Assembly: GCF_002257705.1 (NCBI RefSeq)
Contig: NZ_LSLK01000065.1
Span: 62,001 to 126,000, forward strand
Length of the DNA: 64,000 bases
Direction: 5' to 3'
From: Sporomusa silvacetica DSM 10669
GTDB taxonomy: Bacteria > Bacillota > Negativicutes > Sporomusales > Sporomusaceae
Shown here: piece by piece, positions 1 to 7,892 of the stretch
Numbering within the stretch: the first letter of the stretch is position 1
Layout: every line of letters starts with the position of its first letter
The notes under the pieces: generated by a model
Database searches by the model: none
Seen by the model: only the letters and a program-made list of their open reading frames with translations
Told to the model about the DNA's origin: nothing
Program-made: the position numbers and the translations under genes

Positions 1-1
1 T

Positions 2-535
2 ATCAGTGAAGACCATTTTTATCCAGAAATTATTAACCCGGTTACAGGGGAAGTGCTGCCTGATGGCGAAAAGGGAGAACTAGTGCTTACTACCCTCACC
101 AAAGAAGGCATGCCGATGATTCGCTACCGGACCCGTGACCTTTCGGTATTGCATCACGAAAAATGCGCTTGTGGCCGGACTCTGGTTCGAATGAGCAAAG
201 TACTGGGCCGTAGCGATGACATGTTGATTATTCGTGGTGTCAATGTATTTCCGTCGCAAGTGGAGAATGTACTGCTTGGTATTGGCAACACTTCACCCCA
301 TTATCAACTTATTGTTGAGCGTAAGGGTAATTTGGATCAACTTACTGTGTTGGTCGAGATGACAGAAGAAATGTTTACCGATGAAGTACGTGGGCTAGAA
401 GAATTGGAAACCAAAATTAAAGGCGAACTGTCCAGTGTCCTTAGTGTATCAGCTACTGTGCGTCTTGTTGGTCCCAAAACCATTGAGCGGAGCGAAGGCA
501 AAGCTCAACGGGTTATTGATAAACGGGAACTGTAA
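2..535 (+). CDS. paaK: Phenylacetate-CoA ligase family protein, 3' part
   Basis: Only the C-terminal 177 residues are inside the window; the frame is open from base 2, so the start lies upstream. The fragment shows the end of the adenylation core (YRTRDLS, the hinge region) and the small C-terminal domain with the IRGVNVFPSQVE motif typical of PaaK-type AMP-forming ligases, which make phenylacetyl-CoA or a related aryl-acyl-CoA from acid, ATP and CoA. A CACGRT segment precedes it. An ACT-domain gene follows 31 bases later; in anaerobic Firmicutes this pair commonly sits beside indolepyruvate:ferredoxin oxidoreductase genes, so a role in aromatic amino acid fermentation is inferred. The substrate cannot be read from the fragment. 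Confidence 0.88.
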   Translation: MSEDHFYPEIINPVTGEVLPDGEKGELVLTTLTKEGMPMIRYRTRDLSVLHHEKCACGRTLVRMSKVLGRSDDMLIIRGVNVFPSQVENVLLGIGNTSPHYQLIVERKGNLDQLTVLVEMTEEMFTDEVRGLEELETKIKGELSSVLSVSATVRLVGPKTIERSEGKAQRVIDKREL

Positions 536-566
536 TTAATTCAATAAAAGATATGGGAGGTACAGC

Positions 567-1019
567 ATGATTATTAATCAATTGTCGGTGTTTGTTGAAA
601 ACCAGCCTGGCAAGCTGGCCGAAGTATTAGGTGTACTTCATACACATGAAATTAATATCCGGGCCATGTCGGTCGCCGATACGGCTGACTTTGGCATCTT
701 AAGAATTGTTGTTAATGAATCTGAAAAGGTACAGCATATATTGCGTGGCGCTGGTTTTACTGTCAAAATTACGCCGGTGGTTGGTATTATATTAAGTGAT
801 CAGCCAGGCAGCTTGTTTGAGCATGTGAGCAAATTGAGCTCAGCTGGCGTAAATATTGAATACATCTATGCTTTTGCCGCTAATTCGACTGATAAACATG
901 CCCGCGTTGTGTTGAAGGTTGATAATTTAACTTTGGCGGAACGCCTAATTAGTGGTGAATGTGAAGCAACCGAACCTTATCGGGATGATGTGTGTGCTAC
1001 ACCTAACTTCTATTGGTAG
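567..1019 (+). CDS. Tandem ACT-domain protein
   Basis: A 150-residue protein made of two ACT domains (about residues 1-65 and 70-140); each opens with the beta-strand signature (INQLSVFVENQPGKLAEV and VGIILSDQPGSLFEHV). ACT domains bind small ligands, usually amino acids, at domain interfaces. No catalytic domain is attached, so it is probably a stand-alone regulator or sensor. It starts at an ATG 6 bases after GGGAGG. The tight spacing behind the CoA ligase suggests co-transcription and a role tied to aromatic amino acid or aryl-acid metabolism (inference). Confidence 0.85.
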   Translation: MIINQLSVFVENQPGKLAEVLGVLHTHEINIRAMSVADTADFGILRIVVNESEKVQHILRGAGFTVKITPVVGIILSDQPGSLFEHVSKLSSAGVNIEYIYAFAANSTDKHARVVLKVDNLTLAERLISGECEATEPYRDDVCATPNFYW

Positions 1020-1062
1020 TAGCAGCTTGTTTCATATAGTGAAATAATTCTATAAGCCTCTA

Positions 1063-1095
1063 AAGACCTGCGGTAACACTGCGGGTCTTATATTA
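1063..1095 (+). terminator. Probable intrinsic terminator after the ACT gene
   Basis: AAGACCTGC and GCGGGTCTT form a 9-bp stem (one G-T pair) around a 9-base loop. The following T tract is weak. The roughly 140 bases between this hairpin and the next promoter hold no convincing gene. Confidence 0.5.
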
Positions 1096-1244
1096 AATTA
1101 CAGCGAATTTTCGTAAGTTTAAAACAGGCGGTTACCCGGGGTAATGCCATCGGTTCGCCGGCTGTTACTGTTCAAGGAGATGTGGAAGGTTATCCCACTA
1201 GGCGTCAATTTGGAAGAATATCTGGAGGAGTCTTAAAAAACCTC

Positions 1245-1273
1245 TTGACAAAACACATTAGTACTGGCATAAT
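1245..1273 (+). promoter_or_regulatory. Promoter of the ilv-leu operon
   Basis: TTGACA and CATAAT are separated by exactly 17 bases, close to the sigma-A consensus. Transcription would start near 1280 and run into the riboswitch, the T-box and then ilvN. Confidence 0.8.
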
Positions 1274-1303
1274 GTATACAAAATTACATGTTGCGTAAGG
1301 AAG

Positions 1304-1432
1304 TGCGTCTAGGGTTCCGCTGATGACAGGACTGGGCCAAGCGACGCAGAGCATAGGGACTTTACCTGTGTTACACCGTGAGTAGAAAAGGCTCTGCGGA
1401 AAGTTTCTTACTTTTTGAAGAGAAACTTTCTG
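1304..1432 (+). promoter_or_regulatory. ykkC-family riboswitch, probably the ppGpp subclass
   Basis: The leader shows the ykkC core: CTAGGGTTCCG, then ACTGGGCC-AAGC enclosed by a GCGTC/GACGC pairing, and a downstream ACCGTGAG...AAAAGGCTCTGCGG hairpin. ykkC RNAs divide into guanidine, ppGpp and PRPP sensors. The ppGpp subclass is known from branched-chain amino acid operons of Firmicutes, which fits the genes here. A GAAAGTTTC/GAAACTTTC hairpin (1399-1430) that would compete with the end of the aptamer is the likely expression platform, although its T tract is displaced. The class is well supported; the ligand is inferred from context. Confidence 0.72.
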
Positions 1433-1454
1433 TCAGGGTATTTTTATAATTATT

Positions 1455-1747
1455 TGACAGCATATTAAGTAAAAGCGATGAATGGGAGCAAGGCTTAACA
1501 TCCTGCTTAAGAGAGCCGGTGGTTGGTGTGAACCGGTGCGGAGATAGGCTATACTCGCCCAGGAGCTCTTTGTTGAACTGTATAGTGTGGTTTTGATACG
1601 CAATATACACTAGGCAATAGCGGTGCCGTCCGTTAGCGGTAAGTTATGAGAAATTCATGACTAAATGAGTCCAAAGTAGGGTGGTACCGCGCATTTAGAG
1701 CGCCCCTATGAGCAGATACTATATCTGTTCATAGGGGCGCTTTCTTT
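1455..1747 (+). promoter_or_regulatory. T-box leader, leucine specifier, with terminator
   Basis: A complete T-box leader: stem I with the GTGTGAACCGG distal segment, the T-box sequence AGGGTGGTACCGCG (1678-1691) and a terminator stem GCGCCCCTATGA...TCATAGGGGCGC followed by TTTCTTT. The presumed specifier is CTC (1554-1556). It lies in CTC-GCCCAGGAG, which lines up with TCC-GCCTGGGAG in the serine T-box at 36 kb. Leucine fits the leuACDB genes downstream. Uncharged tRNA-Leu would stabilise the antiterminator and allow transcription of ilvN onward. Confidence 0.9.
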
Positions 1748-1748
1748 A

Positions 1749-1839
1749 TCCAGATGGAAAGTATAACTTTCCCTGGATTGAACGACTAAGGCTTCTGCCG
1801 GCGTCCTAAAGGACTTGGCACAAGCCAAGTCTTATCTTA
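1749..1839 (+). repeat. Dispersed repeat R1, full copy 1
   Basis: A roughly 90-bp element also found nearly unchanged at 9628-9714 and, with an insertion, at 43009-43153. It can fold into successive hairpins: GGAAAGT-ATA-ACTTTCC inside TCCAG/CTGGA, GTCC-taaa-GGAC, and ACTTGGC-ACAA-GCCAAGT. It begins directly after the T tract of the T-box terminator and ends about 22 bases before the ilvN ribosome binding site, so it would lie in the ilvN 5' UTR. Confidence 0.9.
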
Positions 1840-1874
1840 TAGTGGTACTTAACTAACGGTAAAGGAGAGAATAT

Positions 1875-2417
1875 ATGGAGGTGGAAATTGTGCAGTCTAA
1901 CGTTCTTTCGGTGCTAGTACACAATCAGCCAGGGGTGTTGGTCCGAGTGGCTGGGATGTTTTCCCGTAGGGGGTTTAACATTGACAGTTTGACAGTGGGT
2001 GTTACCCAGGATCCTGGATTTTCCCGGATAACAGTCGCTGTCAGGGGCAATCAGGCGTTTATTGACCAAGTGAAAAAACAGATTGAAAAGCTGGTGGAAG
2101 TAGTAGCTGTGCAGATTCTGCCACTTGACCAGTCTGTGGTTCGGGGTATGGCCCTCCTAAAAGTAAAGGCTGGCGATAATCGCTCCGAAATACTTAAACT
2201 GGCCGAGGTTTTCCGGGCCAATGTTGTTGACATCTCCGGTAGTACAGTCACTATGGAGGTAACAGGTGAAGATAGCAAGATTAGTGCTTTAACAAAACTA
2301 TTGAACCCATATGGACTTTTGGAAACCATCCAAACCGGCCTTGTTGCGCTGGAGCGTGGTGAAAATACAATTTATAAATATGAGGAGAGAGAAAATTATG
2401 AGCAAAATGTATTATGA
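1875..2417 (+). CDS. ilvN: Acetolactate synthase, small regulatory subunit
   Basis: A 180-residue regulatory subunit of acetohydroxyacid synthase, which condenses pyruvate (or pyruvate plus 2-oxobutyrate) in valine, leucine and isoleucine synthesis. The N-terminal ACT domain carries the family signature (VLVHNQPGVLVRVAGMFSRR, then FNIDSLTVG), followed by the C-terminal IlvN domain. It binds the feedback inhibitor valine and activates the large subunit, which is encoded at the far end of this operon rather than next door. The ATG follows AAAGGAGAGA; a GTG five codons later behind GGAGG is an alternative start. The last 20 bases overlap ilvC in another frame, implying translational coupling. 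Confidence 0.95.
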   Translation: MEVEIVQSNVLSVLVHNQPGVLVRVAGMFSRRGFNIDSLTVGVTQDPGFSRITVAVRGNQAFIDQVKKQIEKLVEVVAVQILPLDQSVVRGMALLKVKAGDNRSEILKLAEVFRANVVDISGSTVTMEVTGEDSKISALTKLLNPYGLLETIQTGLVALERGENTIYKYEERENYEQNVL

Positions 2418-3390
2418 ACAAGATGCACGGTGGGAACTTATCCAAGGAAAAACAGTAGTCATTATCGGCTATGGCAGCCAAGGTCATGCCCATGCCTTAA
2501 ACTTAAAAGAGAGTGGTGTTAACGTAATTGTTGGTTTGTATGAAGGCAGCAAATCAGCAGCAAAGGCCCGTGAAGCTGGGCTAACTGTTATGAATGTTGC
2601 CCAGGCGGTAAAAAGTGCTGATATTACTATGATTCTTATTCCTGATGAAAGACAAGGCAAAGTGTACGCGGAAGAGATTGCTCCTAACCTAAAACCAGGT
2701 TCGGCATTGGCTTTTGCTCATGGTTTTAATATTCACTTCAATCAAATTGTTCCTCCCGCTAATGTCGATGTATTTATGGTAGCGCCCAAAGGCCCTGGCC
2801 ATTTGGTACGCCGTCAATTTACCGAAGGCAAAGGGGTACCCTGTCTCATTGCTGTATATCAAGACTTTAACGGCAGCACTCAGGACCTGGCATTGGCTTA
2901 TGCAAAAGGCATTGGCGGCGCGCGGGCAGGCGTATTAACTACCACCTTTAAAGACGAAACTGAATCTGACCTCTTTGGTGAGCAGGCTGTACTGTGCGGC
3001 GGCGTAACTGAGTTGATCAAAGCAGGCTTTGATACCTTGGTAGAAGCGGGTTATGAGCCGGAAATTGCTTACTTTGAATGTCTGCATGAAATGAAGCTAA
3101 TTGTTGACCTCATAAATGAAGGCGGCATGGCAAAAATGCGGTACTCCATTAGTGACACTGCCGAATATGGTGATTATGTAACAAGTCGGCGGATTATTAC
3201 CGACGAAACCCGTGCCGAGATGAAAAAAGTGTTGGGCGAGATTCAAGATGGCACTTTTGCTCGTAACTGGATCTTGGAAAATCAGGTTAACCGCCCGATG
3301 TTCAATGCCAGACGCCGTCAAGAGGCAGAACACAAAATTGAAGTTGTCGGCAAAGAACTGCGCGGCATGATGTCCTGGCTGAAAAAGTAA
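2398..3390 (+). CDS. ilvC: Ketol-acid reductoisomerase (NADP+)
   Basis: A class I enzyme of 330 residues that isomerises and reduces acetolactate or acetohydroxybutyrate to the dihydroxy acids. It shows the Rossmann motif GYGSQGHAHALNL near residue 25, the APKGPGHLVRRQF segment, and the helical C-terminal domain with the Mg-binding acidic residues (DLFGEQAVLCGG and the ECLHEMKLIVDLI region). The start is the ATG inside the ilvN end, preceded by GAGGAGAGA; longer upstream starts would read back through ilvN. ilvD, the next pathway step, is not in this window. Confidence 0.97.
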   Translation: MSKMYYEQDARWELIQGKTVVIIGYGSQGHAHALNLKESGVNVIVGLYEGSKSAAKAREAGLTVMNVAQAVKSADITMILIPDERQGKVYAEEIAPNLKPGSALAFAHGFNIHFNQIVPPANVDVFMVAPKGPGHLVRRQFTEGKGVPCLIAVYQDFNGSTQDLALAYAKGIGGARAGVLTTTFKDETESDLFGEQAVLCGGVTELIKAGFDTLVEAGYEPEIAYFECLHEMKLIVDLINEGGMAKMRYSISDTAEYGDYVTSRRIITDETRAEMKKVLGEIQDGTFARNWILENQVNRPMFNARRRQEAEHKIEVVGKELRGMMSWLKK

Positions 3391-3423
3391 GAAATACAAA
3401 TATAAGGGAAGCGAGGCAATGAC

Positions 3424-4980
3424 ATGGAAGCTCGAAGAATTCAAATATTTGACACTACTCTCCGCGATGGTGAGCAAACGCCCGGAGTAAGCTTACAAAC
3501 AGAAGAAAAGGTTGAAATTGCTCTAGCGCTCGCAAAGCTACAGGTTGATGTCATTGAAGCCGGGTTTCCGGTTGCCTCGCCCGGTGATTATGAGGCTGTA
3601 AGCCAAATTGCCGCCAGGGTAAAAGGCCCGATAATCGCAGCACTGGCCCGCGCCACTGAAAAGGATATTGAAACAGCATATAAGGCTGTAAAAAAATCTG
3701 AGAAGCCTCGGATACACACCTTTATCGCTACCAGCGATATTCATCTTAAACATAAATTACAAATGACCCGTGCAGAGCTGTTGGAGCGGGCCGAAAGGGC
3801 TGTGCGTTATGCTAAGAGCCTGGTAGCTGATGTTGAATTTTCAGCAGAAGATGCTTCGCGTTCTGATTGGGATTTCTTATGTCAGGTATACGAGCGAGCC
3901 ATTGCTGCCGGTGCTAATGTTATCAATATCCCGGATACGGTGGGTTATACTACTCCGGTGGAATTTGGGGCACTCATCACTTATGTCCGCGAACATGTAC
4001 CTAATATCAATGAAGCCGTCATTAGTGTGCATTGTCATGATGATTTGGGTATGGCTGTGGCCAATTCACTGGCGGCGGTTGCTGCTGGTGCCGGCCAGGT
4101 GGAATGCACTATTAATGGTTTGGGAGAACGGGCTGGTAATGCCGCCATGGAAGAACTGGTGATGGCATTACAGACTCGGCGTGAGTATTACTACGCGGTG
4201 ACCAATATCAATACCAAGCATATTTATCGGACTTCGCGTCTTGTCAGTGCGCTGACAGGCATTGCTGTACCGCCCAATAAAGCGGTAGTGGGGGATAATG
4301 CATTTGCTCACGAATCCGGTATTCACCAGCATGGGGTGCTTAATAATCCGCTGACCTACGAGATTATGAGCCCCGAATCAGTAGGCGTTAGCCGTAATGC
4401 AATTGTGCTTGGCAAGCATTCCGGGCGTCATGCTTTCGAAGAACGGCTCAAACATCTTGGCTATGAATTTGATGCTGATACCATTAATACGCTGTTTGCC
4501 AAATTCAAGGATTTGGCAGATAGAAAGAAGATGGTATTTGACCGTGATATTGAAGCTTTAATTGTGGAAAAAGCAGCGGTAAGGCCGGAATGGTATACGC
4601 TTACTTATCACCATGTAGCCAGTGGCAATAATATATTGGCTACAGCCTCTGTTCAGCTCAGAACAAGTGCCGGCGTAGCCGAAGCCGCTGGTTGCGGTAC
4701 CGGCCCTGTGGATGCTGTCTTCAAGGCCGTCGAGCAGGCTGTTGGGTTTCCAGTGGGGCTTAAGGATTATCAACTTAAAGCAGTCACTGCAGGTGAAGAT
4801 GCGCTGGGTGAAGCGACTGCCTGGATTGAGCGGGACGGTCGAATCTTTAGCGGACGGGGCCTGGCCATTGATGTAATCGAAGCAAGTGCCAAAGCCTATG
4901 TCAATGCAATTAACAAAATGCTGGCTGTTTGCGGTTTTCCCGCAATTGAAGAAGCTAAGGGAGGTAACCATCATGGCTAG
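3424..4980 (+). CDS. leuA: 2-isopropylmalate synthase
   Basis: A 518-residue protein that catalyses the committed step of leucine synthesis, acetyl-CoA plus 2-ketoisovalerate to 2-isopropylmalate. The DRE-TIM barrel opens with FDTTLRDGEQTPGVS near residue 9. The metal-binding HCHDD (about 203-207) and GLGERAGNAAMEE follow, then HESGIHQHG and the C-terminal LeuA dimer domain that binds the feedback inhibitor leucine (about residues 390-510). The full regulatory domain argues for a true leuA rather than homocitrate synthase or re-citrate synthase. It lies 33 bases after ilvC, with its stop overlapping leuC by 8 bases. Confidence 0.96.
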   Translation: MEARRIQIFDTTLRDGEQTPGVSLQTEEKVEIALALAKLQVDVIEAGFPVASPGDYEAVSQIAARVKGPIIAALARATEKDIETAYKAVKKSEKPRIHTFIATSDIHLKHKLQMTRAELLERAERAVRYAKSLVADVEFSAEDASRSDWDFLCQVYERAIAAGANVINIPDTVGYTTPVEFGALITYVREHVPNINEAVISVHCHDDLGMAVANSLAAVAAGAGQVECTINGLGERAGNAAMEELVMALQTRREYYYAVTNINTKHIYRTSRLVSALTGIAVPPNKAVVGDNAFAHESGIHQHGVLNNPLTYEIMSPESVGVSRNAIVLGKHSGRHAFEERLKHLGYEFDADTINTLFAKFKDLADRKKMVFDRDIEALIVEKAAVRPEWYTLTYHHVASGNNILATASVQLRTSAGVAEAAGCGTGPVDAVFKAVEQAVGFPVGLKDYQLKAVTAGEDALGEATAWIERDGRIFSGRGLAIDVIEASAKAYVNAINKMLAVCGFPAIEEAKGGNHHG

Positions 4981-6238
4981 ACCGATGACGATGACAGAAA
5001 AAATATTTGCCAAACATGCCGGTTTGACTGAAGTCCAGCCAGGCCAGCTTATCAAAGCTAAACTGGATCTGGTGTTGGGCAATGATATTACATCACCGCC
5101 GGCCATCAAAGAATTTGAGCAAATTAGCGATAAGGTTTTTGATAAAGACAAAATTGCACTTGTTCCTGACCATTTTACGCCGAATAAAGATATAAAATCA
5201 GCGGAGATGGCTAAAACCATGCGGGAGTTTGCCAGAAAGCAAAATATAACCCACTATTTCGAAGTCGGACGGATGGGTATTGAACATGTACTATTACCTG
5301 AGCAGGGATTGGTAGCTCCAGGGGAAGTAATTATTGGTGCTGACTCTCATACCTGTACCTATGGTGCGGTGGGTGCATTTGCCACTGGTGTTGGTTCTAC
5401 CGACATGGCCTGTGCGATGGCAACAGGGGAAACCTGGTTTAAGGTTCCTTCCAGCATTAAAGTGGAACTGACCGGTAAACTTACTAAGTGGGTATCAGGT
5501 AAGGATGTAGTGTTAACACTTATTGGCATGATTGGTGTTGATGGGGCACGTTACCAGTCGTTAGAGTTTGCGGGGCCAGGAGTAGCTTCACTTACCATGA
5601 CCGATAGGCTGACAATTGCTAATATGGCGATTGAAGCCGGTGCCAAGAATGGTATTTTCCCGGTAGACAGCATTACTGAACAATATTTGTCCGGGCGGGT
5701 AAAACGGGCGTATACGCCTGTCGCTGCTGACCCGGGTGCCGAATATATAAGAACAGTAACGATTAATTTAGATAAGCTCACACCAGTAGTGGCGCTGCCG
5801 CATCTGCCGGAAAATGTGCGTCCGGTTAGCGAAATTGCTCCTACCCCCATTAACCAAGTAATTATTGGTTCCTGCACGAATGGACGAATTGAGGATTTAG
5901 CGCAGGCGGCTGCTATATTGGGCGGTAAACAGGTGCATGAAGATGTTAGGGCCATTATTATCCCTGGCAGTCAGGACGTATATCTGGAAGCGGTAAAATT
6001 AGGGTATGTGGAGATTTTTGTGAAAGCCGGAGCTGTTGTCAGCACACCGACCTGCGGCCCATGTCTGGGCGGACATATGGGCATAATGGCCAAAGGCGAG
6101 CGGGCAGTGGCAACAACAAACCGCAATTTCCGCGGACGGATGGGGCATGTGGACAGTGAGGTATATCTAGCCAGTCCGGCGGTGGCGGCAGCAAGTGCTG
6201 TAGCAGGTCGGATTGCCAGTCCGGAGGAGGTAGAATAA
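4973..6238 (+). CDS. leuC: 3-isopropylmalate dehydratase, large subunit
   Basis: A 421-residue aconitase-superfamily subunit that, with LeuD, isomerises 2- to 3-isopropylmalate. Residues ligating the [4Fe-4S] cluster are visible in GSCTNGRIED and TCGPCLGGHMG, along with GADSHTCTYGAVGAFATGVGS. The length matches the shorter LeuC type of anaerobes and archaea (about 420 residues) rather than the 466-residue enterobacterial form. The start is the ATG 5 bases after GGGAGG, inside the end of leuA. It overlaps leuD by one base (TAATG). Confidence 0.96.
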   Translation: MARPMTMTEKIFAKHAGLTEVQPGQLIKAKLDLVLGNDITSPPAIKEFEQISDKVFDKDKIALVPDHFTPNKDIKSAEMAKTMREFARKQNITHYFEVGRMGIEHVLLPEQGLVAPGEVIIGADSHTCTYGAVGAFATGVGSTDMACAMATGETWFKVPSSIKVELTGKLTKWVSGKDVVLTLIGMIGVDGARYQSLEFAGPGVASLTMTDRLTIANMAIEAGAKNGIFPVDSITEQYLSGRVKRAYTPVAADPGAEYIRTVTINLDKLTPVVALPHLPENVRPVSEIAPTPINQVIIGSCTNGRIEDLAQAAAILGGKQVHEDVRAIIIPGSQDVYLEAVKLGYVEIFVKAGAVVSTPTCGPCLGGHMGIMAKGERAVATTNRNFRGRMGHVDSEVYLASPAVAAASAVAGRIASPEEVE

Positions 6239-6741
6239 TGAGGTTTACCGGAAAAGTATGGCGCTACGGCGATAATGTGGATACAGATGTCATTATTCCG
6301 GCACGGTACCTGAATACTGCCGATATGAAAGAATTGGCCCTTCATGCTATGGAAGATATTGACCCGACTTTTGCGGGCAAGGTCAAAGAGGGTGACATGA
6401 TTGTCGCAGGTAAAAACTTTGGTTGTGGTTCATCACGGGAACATGCACCAGGGGCGCTAAAGGCTGCAGGTGTTGCCTGTGTAGTTGCTGAAAGCTTTGC
6501 CCGTATCTTCTACCGTAATGCGATTAATATCGGGTTACCGCTTATTGAGCTGGGGGAAGGCGATATTAATATTAAGGACGGGGATATGCTGGCTGTAGAT
6601 TTAGCGGCTGGTCAGGCCGAAAACCTGGCATCTGGCGAAAAGTTCACCATACCGGCGCTGCCTGGTTTTATCCAGGATATTGCGCAGGCTGGTGGTCTGG
6701 TTACTTATACGCAGCAGCAGCTGGCAAAGAAAAATAATTAA
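6238..6741 (+). CDS. leuD: 3-isopropylmalate dehydratase, small subunit
   Basis: A 167-residue swivelling domain partner of LeuC. It carries the substrate-binding loop NFGCGSSREHAP (about residues 60-71) and the DTDVIIPARYL start region. The size fits the short LeuD that pairs with a 420-residue LeuC. It is translationally coupled to leuC through the TAATG overlap, with GGAGGTAG as ribosome binding site. Confidence 0.95.
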   Translation: MRFTGKVWRYGDNVDTDVIIPARYLNTADMKELALHAMEDIDPTFAGKVKEGDMIVAGKNFGCGSSREHAPGALKAAGVACVVAESFARIFYRNAINIGLPLIELGEGDINIKDGDMLAVDLAAGQAENLASGEKFTIPALPGFIQDIAQAGGLVTYTQQQLAKKNN

Positions 6742-6745
6742 AGAT

Positions 6746-6778
6746 GAAATTGCCTCGTCATCGCACTGAGGCAATTTC
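6746..6778 (+). other. Perfect inverted repeat between leuD and leuB
   Basis: GAAATTGCCTC and GAGGCAATTTC form an 11-bp perfect stem around an 11-base loop. No T run follows, so it is more likely an mRNA processing or 3'-protecting hairpin, or a partial read-through terminator, than a full terminator. Confidence 0.6.
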
Positions 6779-6807
6779 TCTCCCCAGTGTTGGGTAGGGA
6801 GGTAACA

Positions 6808-7881
6808 ATGAGTAGTAAACATATTGTAGTTATTCCTGGTGATGGCATTGGTGCCGAAATCACAGCAGAAGCTCTGCGGGTATCGCAGTCGGCAGCAAAG
6901 AAATGTGGTTTTAGTTTTACTCATGAAAGTAAGCAAGCTGGCGGGGCAGCCATTGATGCCTATGGTGTACCGCTGCCTGAAGATACAATTGAAGCCTGCC
7001 GTAAGGCTGATGGTGTATTGTTAGGCGCTGTTGGCGGACCTAAATGGGATAATGTTGCACCTGAACTCAGAGCAGAAAAGGCTATTTTGGGTTTGCGCAA
7101 ATCCCTGGGGTTATATGCTAATTTGCGACCGATCAAGGTTTTCCCAGCTCTGGCTGCTCAATCGCCGTTAAAGCCGGAGATTGTCAGTGAAGTGGATATT
7201 CTGATTGTGCGGGAACTTAATGGCGGTATTTATTATGGGGCTCGTCAGGAAGCAGTCATAGTTAACGAGGTTGAGCAGGCCTGGGATCGAGAAGGATATA
7301 GCCGTCCGGAGATCGAGCGGATTTTACGTCTGGCCTGCCGGAGCGCTATTGGACGTAAAGGTAAAGTTACATCAGTGGACAAAGCCAATGTATTGGCTAC
7401 CTCCCGTCTTTGGCGCAAGGTGGCTAACGAAGTGGCAGCAGATTTTACGCAAGTGGAAATAAACCATATGTATGTAGATAACTGTGCCATGCAGTTGGTA
7501 CTAAATCCGGGAAGCTTTGATGTACTTGTCACCGGCAATCTGTTTGGTGATATTTTGAGTGATGAAGCCGCCGTACTGTCAGGCTCAATTGGCCTTTTGC
7601 CATCAGCCAGTCTGGGTGACGGCACCGGACTATATGAGCCAATCCATGGCTCGGCACCGGATATTGCCGGGCTGGGCCTGGCCAATCCACTAGGAACCAT
7701 TTTGTCAGCTGCCATGATGTTTAGGTATTCCTTAGGCAGTGAACAGGTTGCTGCTATGATTGAAGCTGCCGTTGACCAAGTGTTGGCTGACGGTTATCGC
7801 ACACCAGATATTTATCAACAAGGACTTACCAAGGTTTCTACCGAGGAAATGGGGCAACAAGTAATCAATCGGTTGAAGTGA
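6808..7881 (+). CDS. leuB: 3-isopropylmalate dehydrogenase
   Basis: A 357-residue member of the isocitrate/isopropylmalate dehydrogenase family that oxidises and decarboxylates 3-isopropylmalate with NAD+. Visible motifs are the IPGDGIGAEI start, VRELNGGIYYG, the metal site in NLFGDILSDEAA, and YEPIHGSAPDIAG for NAD binding. The start is the ATG behind GGGAGGTAACA; an in-frame ATG seven codons upstream lacks such a site. Confidence 0.96.
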   Translation: MSSKHIVVIPGDGIGAEITAEALRVSQSAAKKCGFSFTHESKQAGGAAIDAYGVPLPEDTIEACRKADGVLLGAVGGPKWDNVAPELRAEKAILGLRKSLGLYANLRPIKVFPALAAQSPLKPEIVSEVDILIVRELNGGIYYGARQEAVIVNEVEQAWDREGYSRPEIERILRLACRSAIGRKGKVTSVDKANVLATSRLWRKVANEVAADFTQVEINHMYVDNCAMQLVLNPGSFDVLVTGNLFGDILSDEAAVLSGSIGLLPSASLGDGTGLYEPIHGSAPDIAGLGLANPLGTILSAAMMFRYSLGSEQVAAMIEAAVDQVLADGYRTPDIYQQGLTKVSTEEMGQQVINRLK

Positions 7882-7892
7882 GGTGAACCGCT

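Noticed and set aside
1180..1236. Short frame MWKVIPLGVNLEEYLEES upstream of the ilv promoter
   Set aside because: Eighteen codons with no neighbour context; could be a gene remnant but nothing supports translation.
1371..1610. Minus-strand frame of 79 codons in the ilv leader
   Set aside because: It lies across the ykkC and T-box RNA structures, lacks a ribosome binding site and shows no protein-like composition.
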